Part shown: piece by piece, positions 36,360-44,902 of the stretch
Layout: every line of letters begins with the position of its first letter
How positions within the stretch are numbered: position 1 is the first letter of the stretch
Origin: Ferrimonas pelagia
GTDB taxonomy: Bacteria; Pseudomonadota; Gammaproteobacteria; Enterobacterales; Shewanellaceae
Direction: 5' to 3'
DNA length: 64,000 bases
NCBI RefSeq assembly: GCF_039543565.1
Contig: NZ_BAABJZ010000106.1
Span: 61,453-125,452, forward strand
Program-made: the position numbers and the translations under genes
The notes under the pieces: model-generated
What the model was told of the DNA's origin: nothing
Databases searched by the model: none
The model's input: the letters and a program-made list of their open reading frames with translations, nothing else

Positions 36360-37613
36360 TCAGGACTTCTGGGGCTCAATCGACAGTTGCCATGGGGTGG
36401 CGCCTGCGGGATCGAGCAGTTCCTCGATGTTGTGATCCCATTGGGTGATCACGCGCACCTTAAGTTGTAGTGGCAGATGTTGGCCCATTTGTTGTGCCGC
36501 TAGGGACAGTTGTTGGTGCAGCTTGGTGGTAATGGCCTGAAGTTGAGTCCGCGGCGCCGAGCCTTGGTGATCGAAGCAGGCGGTGAGCGCGCCAAGCACG
36601 TGAGGGCTGATCTGGGCGACGAGATCCTCCGCTCTGAGTGATGGCCTGACGTACCGCGTGATCTGCTGCCAATCGGGCGGGGCCGCCTGTTTGTCCGCCA
36701 TGATAAACACGAGCGCGGCCACTTGATGATTCCTGTGTAAGCGGGCGAGTTCATGCTGCAGGCGTTGACGCAGTAATGGCGTGGTTGACGGGGTGTCAGA
36801 ATGCGCAGAGATGACTTGGCGGGCGGGCTCGGTGATGGTCAGCAGGTGGCCGGTCTGGCTGTCGAGAGGATGGAGTTGGATCTGGATCCGAACCGGCGTT
36901 GTGCCAATCGCGGCTTGATACCAATGTTCGCTGCTGCTGGGCTGAGACGCACGTTGCGCATGACCAAGCAGGCCGCTTTGCTCTGGACACCAGCGACTGA
37001 GTAGTGTTCCCTCCATTCGGTCTCTGGGCTGTTCAAACCACTGGGCAAATCCTTGTGAAACCTGATGAAGATATCCGTCCGGGTCGAGTCGCGCCTGGGC
37101 GATAGGGTTGGACTGGCTGCACGCTTGATGGGCCATGAGCGCGAGGCCCTGGCGGGTTTGGCTGAGATCTGCGGCAAGACGTTCGACGGCGCAACGCAGC
37201 AGGGCTCTGGGCAGGGCGTCGCTGTCATGCCGTGCAGGGTCCAATAACAGCAGATGGAAGTCACCTAAGGTAGCGTCGAGCGGTAGCCGCATGGCGTAGT
37301 AGCACCGTGCGCCGGTGAGGTGGCGCAAAGGCCATTGTGGGTAGTGGTTGAGATCCGCGCAAAACAGCTGGGCGTCGATCGGGTGCTGAGGCCGATAGAG
37401 CAGCCGACAAGGGGCGTGCTGGAGATCGTAAACCGTGCCCGGCCGAGGGTGGCCGCGCTCACTTAACAGGAGCACGCGGCACTGCTGCTGTTGACGCTGC
37501 ACCAGAGCGAGCAAGGGCCAACGCCCGGTCATCTCCATCGATTCGGCGATCTGGTGGAGCAGGGCTGTGCCACTGGCCTGTTGCGCGAGATGACGCCAAG
37601 GATCGGGCGTCAT
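36360..37613 (-). CDS. Probable degenerate GAF/PAS/GGDEF-like signalling protein
   Basis: A 417-residue soluble protein. The N-terminal 160 residues look GAF-like (RWPLLALVQR and LLLLDPARHDSDALPRALL). The segment near 180-215 (LDPDGYLHQVSQGFAQWF) looks like the start of a PAS domain. The last 135 resemble the frame of a GGDEF domain (LRQRLQHELARLHR, ALVFIMADK, LRAEDLVAQISPHVLGALT) but lack the GGDEF/GGEEF active loop. If so it would be catalytically inactive and perhaps a nucleotide sensor. The ATG overlaps the dacB stop (ATGA), so the two are coupled. Domain assignment is by eye and uncertain. Confidence 0.6.
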   Translation of the reverse strand: MTPDPWRHLAQQASGTALLHQIAESMEMTGRWPLLALVQRQQQQCRVLLLSERGHPRPGTVYDLQHAPCRLLYRPQHPIDAQLFCADLNHYPQWPLRHLTGARCYYAMRLPLDATLGDFHLLLLDPARHDSDALPRALLRCAVERLAADLSQTRQGLALMAHQACSQSNPIAQARLDPDGYLHQVSQGFAQWFEQPRDRMEGTLLSRWCPEQSGLLGHAQRASQPSSSEHWYQAAIGTTPVRIQIQLHPLDSQTGHLLTITEPARQVISAHSDTPSTTPLLRQRLQHELARLHRNHQVAALVFIMADKQAAPPDWQQITRYVRPSLRAEDLVAQISPHVLGALTACFDHQGSAPRTQLQAITTKLHQQLSLAAQQMGQHLPLQLKVRVITQWDHNIEELLDPAGATPWQLSIEPQKS

Positions 37614-39022
37614 GGCCGTTGCCTCTTCTGCTGGGGGGCGAAACAGTCCGTTTGAATGCATTGGTACAGGTGATGCTCAAATTGTGACAGCAGATCTTGC
37701 GTCACACTGGGATCGCCCGCGATGCCATTCACCAGCTGAACCACAATGACCGGCGCTTGATCAGGGCGTTGGACAATACCGGCCAGGTTGCTGACTTGAT
37801 TAAAGCTGCCGGTCTTTGCGCTGACTTTGTATGGGAGCTGTTTCAGGCTGCGACGGTATTTGAGTGTGCCGCTCTCTCCAGAGACGGGCAACAATTCGAG
37901 CAAAGGCGACAGCTTGGGGTTGTTTAGCCAGTGCGTGAGCAGTGAAGCGAGCTGATCGGCACTGAGCAGGTTGTAGCGAGAGAGACCTGAGCCATCGAAC
38001 AGGGTTCCGCTGTCAAACGCGAGTCCGAGATCTCGCTGCAAGATAGATTTCATCGCCTGGATCCCGAGTTGAAAGCTGGCATCTTGCTGATAGAGATCGT
38101 GCGCCAGGGTGCGCAGCAGGCTGTCGCTGATCTGATTATTGGAGTCTTGCAGTACGCGTGTGAGCAGGGCAGGCAGGGCCTGGGACTGGTGCTGGAGCAA
38201 GCGCTTGGGCGCAGTGGATAGAGGCGCGTCGACATGGCGTACCGAGCCCGCCAGAGTGATCCCCAGTTGCAGCAGTTGCTGGCTCACGACTTGGCTAACG
38301 TAATGGCCAGGATCGTCGATGGCGATGGCCAACGGGGTTGGTTTGTCGATGCAGCCGCTGAGTTGATAATGATTTTGGCTGTGACGCTGCATCTCGAGCG
38401 GGCACGACTCGGTGCCATTGCCCAGCTGCACGTTGTGGCTAAACCGCAAGGGAAGATGGGCTGGCTTGTCGATGCGGACCGTGTCGTTGGCAATGCGCAA
38501 CCAAACTCTGGCACAGTTGCCATCGAGGATCACCGCCGAGCTTTGGGCCGCGTAGCAGATCCCCAGATCATCCCATGGCCATCCGGGGGCGCGATCGTAT
38601 CCGGAAAAACCGAGTCCCTGGATCAGTAGATCGCCGTCAATATGATCAACGCCCTGTTGTTTTAGCTGTTGCAGCATCCGATAAAGATCGGCGCGTTCGA
38701 AGGTCGGATCGCCCACCATGGAGAGCACCAGATCGCCCGGCAGGCGGTGGCCGTCTGGGGCTGGGCCGAGCAGTTGGGTGCGATAGCGAAAGTCGGCCCC
38801 GAGCTGGAGCCAGGCGGCGGATGCCGTCAGCAACTTTAAGGTCGAGGCGGGTGCCATTAAGGCCTCGCTGCGGTATTGATACTCTGGCTCGCCGTTGGCG
38901 CTGTAGATCGCCAAGGCGAGTTGGCTGCCCTGGGGCAGCAGGGTCTCAAAATCGCGATATTGAGCATGGCTCGCAGCGGGTAGCATCATAATGACGAGGC
39001 CGATGTAACGAAGCAGGGCCAT
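37610..39022 (-). CDS. dacB: D-alanyl-D-alanine carboxypeptidase/endopeptidase (PBP4)
   Basis: A 470-residue periplasmic class-C low-mass PBP that trims and cleaves peptidoglycan cross-links. It has a signal peptide (MALLRYIGLVIMMLPAASHA) and the SxxK motif ASTLK with Ser60. The SxN equivalent lies in QDSNNQISDSLL, and the KTG motif in VSAKTGSFNQVSN. The large insert domain between SxxK and SxN is present, as in E. coli DacB (477). It is translationally coupled to the following signalling-like gene by an ATGA overlap. Confidence 0.95.
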   Translation of the reverse strand: MALLRYIGLVIMMLPAASHAQYRDFETLLPQGSQLALAIYSANGEPEYQYRSEALMAPASTLKLLTASAAWLQLGADFRYRTQLLGPAPDGHRLPGDLVLSMVGDPTFERADLYRMLQQLKQQGVDHIDGDLLIQGLGFSGYDRAPGWPWDDLGICYAAQSSAVILDGNCARVWLRIANDTVRIDKPAHLPLRFSHNVQLGNGTESCPLEMQRHSQNHYQLSGCIDKPTPLAIAIDDPGHYVSQVVSQQLLQLGITLAGSVRHVDAPLSTAPKRLLQHQSQALPALLTRVLQDSNNQISDSLLRTLAHDLYQQDASFQLGIQAMKSILQRDLGLAFDSGTLFDGSGLSRYNLLSADQLASLLTHWLNNPKLSPLLELLPVSGESGTLKYRRSLKQLPYKVSAKTGSFNQVSNLAGIVQRPDQAPVIVVQLVNGIAGDPSVTQDLLSQFEHHLYQCIQTDCFAPQQKRQRP

Positions 39023-39100
39023 GGATCCGATCTCTTAGGTTGTGTTGCAATGATATTCTTGACCATAATGAAAACTCACTCGTAATTCTAGGAAATAGAG

Positions 39101-39193
39101 ATGGATCAAGATCTTCGATATGCATTGAGGCTGACCGCTTTTACCTTGACGGTGATTGTTCTACTGGCAGCAACGGCCGTTACTTTTGCTTGA
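39101..39193 (+). CDS. Possible 30-residue single-helix membrane peptide
   Basis: An ATG with AGGAAATAGAG just upstream opens a 30-codon frame, with charged start MDQDLRYALRLT and then a continuous hydrophobic helix (FTLTVIVLLAATAVTF). This is the profile of bacterial small membrane proteins. It lies in the 455-bp gap between dacB and pssA, divergent from dacB. The rest of the gap holds only a 9-bp inverted repeat (CCACAAGGG at 39331, CCCTTGTGG at 39378) and a possible pssA promoter. No homology claimed. Confidence 0.4.
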   Translation: MDQDLRYALRLTAFTLTVIVLLAATAVTFA

Positions 39194-39389
39194 GCGCAAT
39201 GAGTGGTTTCTCGGTAATGCACCACCGACTGTCGACTGGAGTTGGTGGTGATCTGGCGCACAAAAGCGTTAAGGTTCCGCTTGGCTTGAGCACACAGTCC
39301 ACAACTGGCTCTTGCTGAGGCTTGCTCAACCCACAAGGGTCTGATTTACTAGCGCGCTAAACCTCAGTCTTTACGGGCCCTTGTGGCGG

Positions 39390-39420
39390 TTGAGAGATTG
39401 GGCTGGCATTTGTGTATAAG
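39390..39420 (+). promoter_or_regulatory. Possible pssA promoter
   Basis: TTGAGA (39390-39395) and TATAAG (39415-39420) are separated by 19 bp, ending 57 bp before the pssA start. Confidence 0.35.
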
Positions 39421-39477
39421 TATTGAGTGGACGTTATTTTTCAGCATGGATCGGATCGATGCTGGAAGAAAAAAAAT

Positions 39478-40830
39478 ATGCAATCGGTAACCAACTCTGA
39501 AAATCATTGGTACGACAGCTTAGCTGGACGTACCGTCCGGGCAGATAACATCGACGTTATCACCGATACTGCTGGCTACCGTCAGCGTCTTCTGGATCTT
39601 ATTAAAAACGCGACCCGACGGATCCATCTTGCGGCTTTGTACCTGCAAGACGATGAGGCCGGTCGGGCGGTGCTTCATGCGCTCTATCAGGCTAAGCAAC
39701 AGCGCCCTGAGCTGGACATTCAGGTGCTGGTTGATTTTCACCGTGCACAGCGGGGCCTGATCGGCAAAGGGCCACAGATCGGCAATGATCAGTTCTATCG
39801 TGATCTCGCGCAGCAGTACGCGCCGGTTGAGATAGGGATCCACGGTGTACCGGTAAAAAGTCGTGAGTGGGCCGGCGTTCTGCACCTCAAAGGCTTCGTG
39901 ATCGATGACACCGTGGTGTACAGCGGCGCCAGCATTAATGACGTCTACCTCGGTTGGAATGGTCGCTACCGTTATGACCGGTATCATTTGATCCACGACG
40001 TGGTCCTGGCCGACAGCCTGTCGAGTTTTCTGACCCAAGATCTGATCGCCAGCGATGCGGTGGTCTCGCTATTACATTTGCCGATCGCCAACGCCAAGGC
40101 GCTGCGCCGCAGCATCAAGCAGCTGAAGATGCGCTTGAGCCGGGCGCGCTATCAGCTGCCGGATGACATCGGTGACGGTGAAGTGACGATCTTCCCGCTA
40201 CTGGGACTCGGGCGCCAGGGCAATCAGTTGAACCGTACCATCATTAACTTGTTGCTCAGCGCCGAGAAACGGGTCTTTATCTGCACCCCTTATTTCAACC
40301 TACCGAGCCAGTTAACCTCGGTGATCGGCAAGCTGCTCAAACGAGGCGTTGAGGTGCAGATCGTGGTGGGTGATAAGACGGCGAATGATTTCTACATGCC
40401 GCCAGAAGCGGAGTTCTCGCCGGTGGGTGCCTTGCCATACCTGTATGAGCAAAACCTGAAGCGGTTTGCTAAACGGCATCAACGCTCGATCGACAAGGGG
40501 TTGTTGGATCTACGCCTGTGGTGGCATGAAGACAACAGTTATCACCTCAAAGGCATCCAAGTGGATGATCACGCGTATCTGTTGACAGGGAACAACCTCA
40601 ACCCCCGAGCCTGGGCGTTGGATCTGGAAAATGGACTCATGTTGATCGATCAGCAGGGCGCGTTGCAAAGCAAGTTCGCCGATGAGCGAGCGTGCATTTT
40701 GCAAAATACCACGCGACTGCAAGGGCACGGTTGCATCGAGCCTGTGGACAAGTACCCAGCTCAGATCGCTAAGTTATTGAAAAGGCTTAAGCGACTTCGG
40801 GCGGATCTCCTGCTCAAACGTGTTTTGTAA
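39478..40830 (+). CDS. pssA: CDP-diacylglycerol--serine O-phosphatidyltransferase (PLD type)
   Basis: A 450-residue phosphatidylserine synthase of the E. coli type (451), which belongs to the phospholipase D superfamily. Two HKD-type motifs are visible: HLKGFVIDD (about 138) and HLKGIQVDD (about 361), each followed by SGAS or TGNNLNPRAW. The product leads to phosphatidylethanolamine. GGAAGA precedes ATG 39478; the upstream in-frame start has none. A terminator follows. Confidence 0.95.
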   Translation: MQSVTNSENHWYDSLAGRTVRADNIDVITDTAGYRQRLLDLIKNATRRIHLAALYLQDDEAGRAVLHALYQAKQQRPELDIQVLVDFHRAQRGLIGKGPQIGNDQFYRDLAQQYAPVEIGIHGVPVKSREWAGVLHLKGFVIDDTVVYSGASINDVYLGWNGRYRYDRYHLIHDVVLADSLSSFLTQDLIASDAVVSLLHLPIANAKALRRSIKQLKMRLSRARYQLPDDIGDGEVTIFPLLGLGRQGNQLNRTIINLLLSAEKRVFICTPYFNLPSQLTSVIGKLLKRGVEVQIVVGDKTANDFYMPPEAEFSPVGALPYLYEQNLKRFAKRHQRSIDKGLLDLRLWWHEDNSYHLKGIQVDDHAYLLTGNNLNPRAWALDLENGLMLIDQQGALQSKFADERACILQNTTRLQGHGCIEPVDKYPAQIAKLLKRLKRLRADLLLKRVL

Positions 40831-40856
40831 AAAAAGCGGCGCAAGCCGCTTTTTTC
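40831..40856 (+). terminator. Rho-independent terminator after pssA
   Basis: The stem AAAAAGCGGC/GCCGCTTTTT with loop GCAA begins right after the stop codon and ends in T-run. Confidence 0.9.
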
Positions 40857-40938
40857 ATTCAAAACCGCAGTGTTTAAGGTCGTCTTTTGTTGTTAATACA
40901 AACAGGATCCTGCTGTCTGGTTTAGGTCGGAGTAATTG

Positions 40939-42099
40939 ATGGTTCGGGAGCTTAGCCCCATCGCTTGGGGGGGCGTCATTATCGTATTGGTGGTTGTGGG
41001 GTTGCCTTGGTGGCAGCAACACCTGACCCCCCACACTCTGGCGTTCGATTTGATCCCCTGTGTGGTTCTGTTGCTGTCGGTGTCGATGGCTCATCGTTTT
41101 CGCCAGCCGTTCTACAGCTATCTCGGATTGATGCTGCTGGTGCTCTATCCCTTTCACGTGGGGACGTTAGGGATCGAGGGGAGCTTGCGGCTGTCGACTT
41201 ACGATCTCTATCTGTTGATCGCGTTGAACATGCTCTGGCTGCCGGCTCGTCCAGCCACCTTACTCTACCTGACGGCTTGGGTTGGCTTTCTGATCGCACA
41301 GATCCTGTTGATGCAGCAGCTATCCTGGCACTGGTTAAGCAGCATTATGCCGGTCAGCAACCGGGAACTGCCCTGGCTCTATTTGGGGCTTTTGCCGGCC
41401 TTCCGTTATGGGCAACGATTGTTAGAGGGTAAGTCTGACCACCTGATGCCCCTCGTGCTGGGCGGGATGCTTTGGCTGGTAAATACTTGGCCGATGCCCT
41501 GGCCAGGACACATGCTGATGTACACCGGCATGAGTTTTATCCTACTACTGGGTGTGTTCGACAATGCGTATAGTCAGGCATTTCGCGATGGCCTGACCGG
41601 CCTACCGGCACGGCGAACGCTGGACGGGGACATGCTGAACTGCGGTCGTCAGGTGCATGTGGCGATGATCGACGTCGATCACTTTAAAGAGTTCAATGAT
41701 GGCTTCGGCCATAATACCGGTGACGATGTATTGCGGTTGGTCGCCAAGAAACTCCGGCGGGTCAAAGGCGCCCGGGCGTATCGTTATGGCGGTGAGGAGT
41801 TCACTCTGGTTTATCGTAACCACACTCCGGAAGAGGTTGAGCGCTCATTGGATGCGCTGCGTCAGAGCATTGAGACCTTGCCGCTGTTGGTGAGCGACGA
41901 TCGCTTGGTTGAACGTCGTGAACTGTTGATGATGCGCAACGCGGATAAGCGTGAGTTACAAAAGACGCAGATCACGGTCAGCCTAGGGTCGGCTCAGCGC
42001 CACGGCTTGCATGAAGAGATGAGTATTGTGTTTAAACGGGCTGATCAGGCGCTGTATCGAGCCAAACAGAATGGCCGTAATTGCGTTGTCATGGGATAA
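40939..42099 (+). CDS. Membrane diguanylate cyclase (GGDEF)
   Basis: A 386-residue inner-membrane protein with about six N-terminal helices (residues 10-205). A cytoplasmic GGDEF domain follows, with active loop YRYGGEEFTLVYR and substrate region DVDHFKEFNDGFGHNTGD. Intact residues predict c-di-GMP synthesis. An autoinhibitory RxxD I-site is not obvious upstream of the GGEEF. GGAG at 40929-40932 fits ATG 40939. There is no linked EAL. c-di-GMP often controls exopolysaccharide loci like the one downstream, but no direct link is shown. Confidence 0.93.
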   Translation: MVRELSPIAWGGVIIVLVVVGLPWWQQHLTPHTLAFDLIPCVVLLLSVSMAHRFRQPFYSYLGLMLLVLYPFHVGTLGIEGSLRLSTYDLYLLIALNMLWLPARPATLLYLTAWVGFLIAQILLMQQLSWHWLSSIMPVSNRELPWLYLGLLPAFRYGQRLLEGKSDHLMPLVLGGMLWLVNTWPMPWPGHMLMYTGMSFILLLGVFDNAYSQAFRDGLTGLPARRTLDGDMLNCGRQVHVAMIDVDHFKEFNDGFGHNTGDDVLRLVAKKLRRVKGARAYRYGGEEFTLVYRNHTPEEVERSLDALRQSIETLPLLVSDDRLVERRELLMMRNADKRELQKTQITVSLGSAQRHGLHEEMSIVFKRADQALYRAKQNGRNCVVMG

Positions 42100-42130
42100 T
42101 GAGGACGTTTCAAGCTCATTAGGTCATTTT

Positions 42131-43324
42131 ATGTTGTTGCAAAAACAGTTTGCTGACTTGGTCCCGCACTTGTTGCGGGATCAGTCATTTTGGCGTCCTC
42201 AGCCCTTTAATGACCGTGATCCTGACTGGCTGACGGAATACCCACGCTTGGCCTCTGAGTTACTCAGCCTCAATGACGCGCAGGTGAGCAAGATGGAGGC
42301 GTGTGATGATGCGCTGTATTCTTGGTTCAGCGCTTACCTGCCCGCGCTCAGCGCCTTGCTGCCACTGCTTGAGTTGCCACTATTGAAGGGGCAGCTGGGC
42401 TTTGAGCCCAACGCGCGTCAGTTTGCCCATATTCCCGGGCGTAAATGGACTCAGATCCAGGCGTTTTGTGCCAATACCGATCGGGTGGATCTGCCGTTTT
42501 TGGAGTGGTGTGCCGGTAAGGGTCATTTAGGGCGACTGATGGCGCAGCGCAGTGATCAGCCAGTGCTGAGCCTAGAGTATGACGAGAGCTTATGTGAGCA
42601 GGGGGTGACGCTCGCCCAACGGGCTGGCACGGCGCAAAGCTTCCGCTGTCAGGATGTGATGCATGCGCAGGTATCCGACCACTTTACGGCGCAGCAGCAT
42701 GCCGTTGCCTTGCACGCCTGTGGTGATCTGCATCGACGCCTGCTTGAGCAAGCGGTTCAACATCGATTGCAGGCGGTGACGTTCAGCCCTTGTTGCTATC
42801 ACCTGACCCAGCAGCAAGCCTATCAGCCGTTATCGCGCTTGGCCGGGCAATACCCGTTGGCGTTATCACGGGCGGATCTGCGCCTAGCGGTTCAGGAGAC
42901 GGCGACCGCGCCAGCGCGGGTGAAACGCTTGCGCGCCATTGAGGTGGGGTATCGGTTAGCGATGCAGGCTGTGTATCGTGCCCAGTGTGGTTGCGACGAT
43001 GTGCCGCCTTTGCCCTCCTGCGCCAAGAAGATCTTCAGTGAAGGTTTTCCCACGTTTGCCGATTGGGCCACGCAGCAGTGGGGGATCCCGCTGCCCTCGG
43101 CGGCCGCGCTGGCCGAGTTCGAACGCGAAGGCCAAGGTGCCTGGCAACGTTTGCGCCGCATGGAATTGGTCCGCCAGCTGTATCGACGCCCGCTGGAGAT
43201 CTACCTGGTGCTGGATCGCGCGCTGTATCTGCAGGAGCAGGGCTATCGGGTCTCGATCGGTTGCTTTACCGACCGTCAGACCACACCGCGCAATGTGTTG
43301 ATCAAGGCCGAGCGACCGGATTAA
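42131..43324 (+). CDS. SAM-dependent methyltransferase (Methyltransf_32-like)
   Basis: A 397-residue cytoplasmic methyltransferase. SAM motif I is FLEWCAGKGHLGRLMA, followed by VLSLEYDESLCEQG and the HACGDLHRRLL and FSPCCYHLT boxes typical of the PF13679-like group. The substrate (possibly RNA or protein) is unknown. ATG 42131 is used; the frame extends upstream over the GGDEF gene without a site. It follows the diguanylate cyclase by 31 bp and may be co-transcribed. Confidence 0.8.
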   Translation: MLLQKQFADLVPHLLRDQSFWRPQPFNDRDPDWLTEYPRLASELLSLNDAQVSKMEACDDALYSWFSAYLPALSALLPLLELPLLKGQLGFEPNARQFAHIPGRKWTQIQAFCANTDRVDLPFLEWCAGKGHLGRLMAQRSDQPVLSLEYDESLCEQGVTLAQRAGTAQSFRCQDVMHAQVSDHFTAQQHAVALHACGDLHRRLLEQAVQHRLQAVTFSPCCYHLTQQQAYQPLSRLAGQYPLALSRADLRLAVQETATAPARVKRLRAIEVGYRLAMQAVYRAQCGCDDVPPLPSCAKKIFSEGFPTFADWATQQWGIPLPSAAALAEFEREGQGAWQRLRRMELVRQLYRRPLEIYLVLDRALYLQEQGYRVSIGCFTDRQTTPRNVLIKAERPD

Positions 43325-43479
43325 CCCTACCTCCTGGATGGTTATAGCGAACGTGAATTATGTCATAGCGCTGCTGCAACGTGCTGCGATCAAGAAAGGC
43401 GGTGCTGGCCACTGACAGTGGGGTCTTGGGAGTGGTAAAGTGGCCTGTCCTTCTTAATTCTGAGTTAAGCCCTAAGCCC

Positions 43480-44670
43480 ATGTTTGAAAAGATAGAATTT
43501 GCCCCAGCTGATCCCATTCTTGGCTTAAATGAAGCCTTCCGTGCCGATCCTCGCAACGACAAAGTGAACCTTGGTGTTGGCGTCTACAAAGACGAAGCCG
43601 GCCAGACCCCTGTGCTGAACTGCGTTAAGCAGGCAGAGGCGCGGATCTTGGCGGATCAGCAAAGCAAAAGTTATCTTGGGATCGACGGCCATGTGCAGTA
43701 CCGCGCCTTGGTTCAGCCGTTGTTGCTGGGGGAAGCCCATCCGGTGTTAGCCACCAAGCGCGCGCACACTATCCAGGCCCCGGGCGGAACCGGCGCACTG
43801 CGGATCGCCGGCGACTTTATTGCCAGCTGTCTGGGGGGCAAGAAGGTGTGGATCTCCAATCCAAGCTGGGCCAACCATCGCGGGATCTTCGAAACTGCTG
43901 GGCTCGAGGTGGGCGAGTATCGCTATTACGATGCGGCGGCCAAGGCGCTTAATTTCGATGCCATGCTGGCCGATCTCGATCAACTCGGTGCCGACGATGT
44001 GGTGATCCTGCATGGGTGTTGCCACAACCCCAGCGGTATCGATCCCACCCTGGCGCAATGGCAGTTGTTGGCGCAGAGTGCCAAACGCAACGGCTGGTTG
44101 CCGCTGTTTGATTTCGCCTATCAGGGTTTTGCCCAAGATGTTGAGAGCGATGCGGCGGGACTGCGTCACTTTGCGAGTGAGCTGCCTGAGCTGTTGGTGG
44201 CCAACTCTTTCTCCAAGAACTTTGGCTTGTACAATGAGCGGATCGGCGCGCTGACGGTGATCGCCGCCGAGCAAGAGGGGGCCGATCGAGCGCTGTCTCA
44301 GGTAAAGCGGATCGTACGGGCGAACTACTCCAACCCGCCGAGTCATGGTGCCGAGGTGGTGGCGACGATCCTAGCGTGTCCACAGCTCAAGGCGTTGTGG
44401 CTGGAAGAGCTGGCGCAGATGTGTCTGCGGATCCGTCGGATGCGCACCGAGTTGGCCGACGGCTTGCTCGCTGCAGGCGTTGCCGGTGATTTCAGTTTCA
44501 TCGAGGCCCAAAATGGCATGTTTAGCTTCTCTGGCCTGAACAAGGCGCAGGTTGCGCGTCTCAAGGAGGAGTTTGGGATCTATATCGTAGGCTCTGGCCG
44601 GATCAACGTAGCCGGCCTGACCCCCGATAACCTGCCTAAGATCATCCAGGCCATCGCGGCCGTGAGCTGA
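43480..44670 (+). CDS. Aromatic/aspartate aminotransferase (class Ib)
   Basis: A 396-residue PLP aminotransferase of the AspC/TyrB family: VNLGVGVYKDEAG near the N-terminus, the PGGTGALRIAGDF segment, the HGCCHNPSGID motif and the PLP-lysine box NSFSKNFGLYNERIGA. The length matches TyrB/AspC (396-397). Whether it prefers aspartate or aromatic acids cannot be decided. The ATG 43480 gives the canonical MFEKIEFAPADPILGL start. A terminator follows and insulates the polysaccharide locus. Confidence 0.93.
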   Translation: MFEKIEFAPADPILGLNEAFRADPRNDKVNLGVGVYKDEAGQTPVLNCVKQAEARILADQQSKSYLGIDGHVQYRALVQPLLLGEAHPVLATKRAHTIQAPGGTGALRIAGDFIASCLGGKKVWISNPSWANHRGIFETAGLEVGEYRYYDAAAKALNFDAMLADLDQLGADDVVILHGCCHNPSGIDPTLAQWQLLAQSAKRNGWLPLFDFAYQGFAQDVESDAAGLRHFASELPELLVANSFSKNFGLYNERIGALTVIAAEQEGADRALSQVKRIVRANYSNPPSHGAEVVATILACPQLKALWLEELAQMCLRIRRMRTELADGLLAAGVAGDFSFIEAQNGMFSFSGLNKAQVARLKEEFGIYIVGSGRINVAGLTPDNLPKIIQAIAAVS

Positions 44671-44696
44671 TCCGCTCGCACACTGCGAACCCTAAG

Positions 44697-44721
44697 AGCC
44701 CGGCGGAATGCCGGGCTTTTT
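44697..44721 (+). terminator. Rho-independent terminator after the aminotransferase
   Basis: An 8-bp stem AGCCCGGC/GCCGGGCT with loop GGAAT is followed by T-run. Confidence 0.88.
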
Positions 44722-44735
44722 GCGTTTTGCAAAGC
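44720..44735. promoter_or_regulatory. Candidate activator site A, upstream of the flippase
   Basis: The minus strand reads GCTTTGCAAAACGCAA, 15 of 16 identical to the site at 48720-48735. It ends 60 bp before the GG of a sigma-54-like promoter. A candidate upstream activating sequence for the sigma-54 response regulator of the locus. Confidence 0.45.
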
Positions 44736-44793
44736 GAGAGCGAGTTTGGCGCGGCACAAGATGAAAAGTCACTGTTTATCAATCAGATAAAAT

Positions 44794-44810
44794 ATGGCCT
44801 AAAGCTTGAA
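44794..44810 (+). promoter_or_regulatory. Weak sigma-54-like promoter of the flippase unit
   Basis: ATGGCCTAAAGCTTGAA matches the -24 TGGC and has TTGAA where the -12 element should be TTGCA, with correct spacing. One key base is off, so this is the weakest of three candidates. Confidence 0.3.
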
Positions 44811-44902
44811 TAACCCGTCCATGGGCAATGGGCTGGAGCAAGCATGCAAACACAGTGGAAGCGATCAAGGTGTCAACCGGGCGGCCTGTTCACTGGCGCT
44901 GA

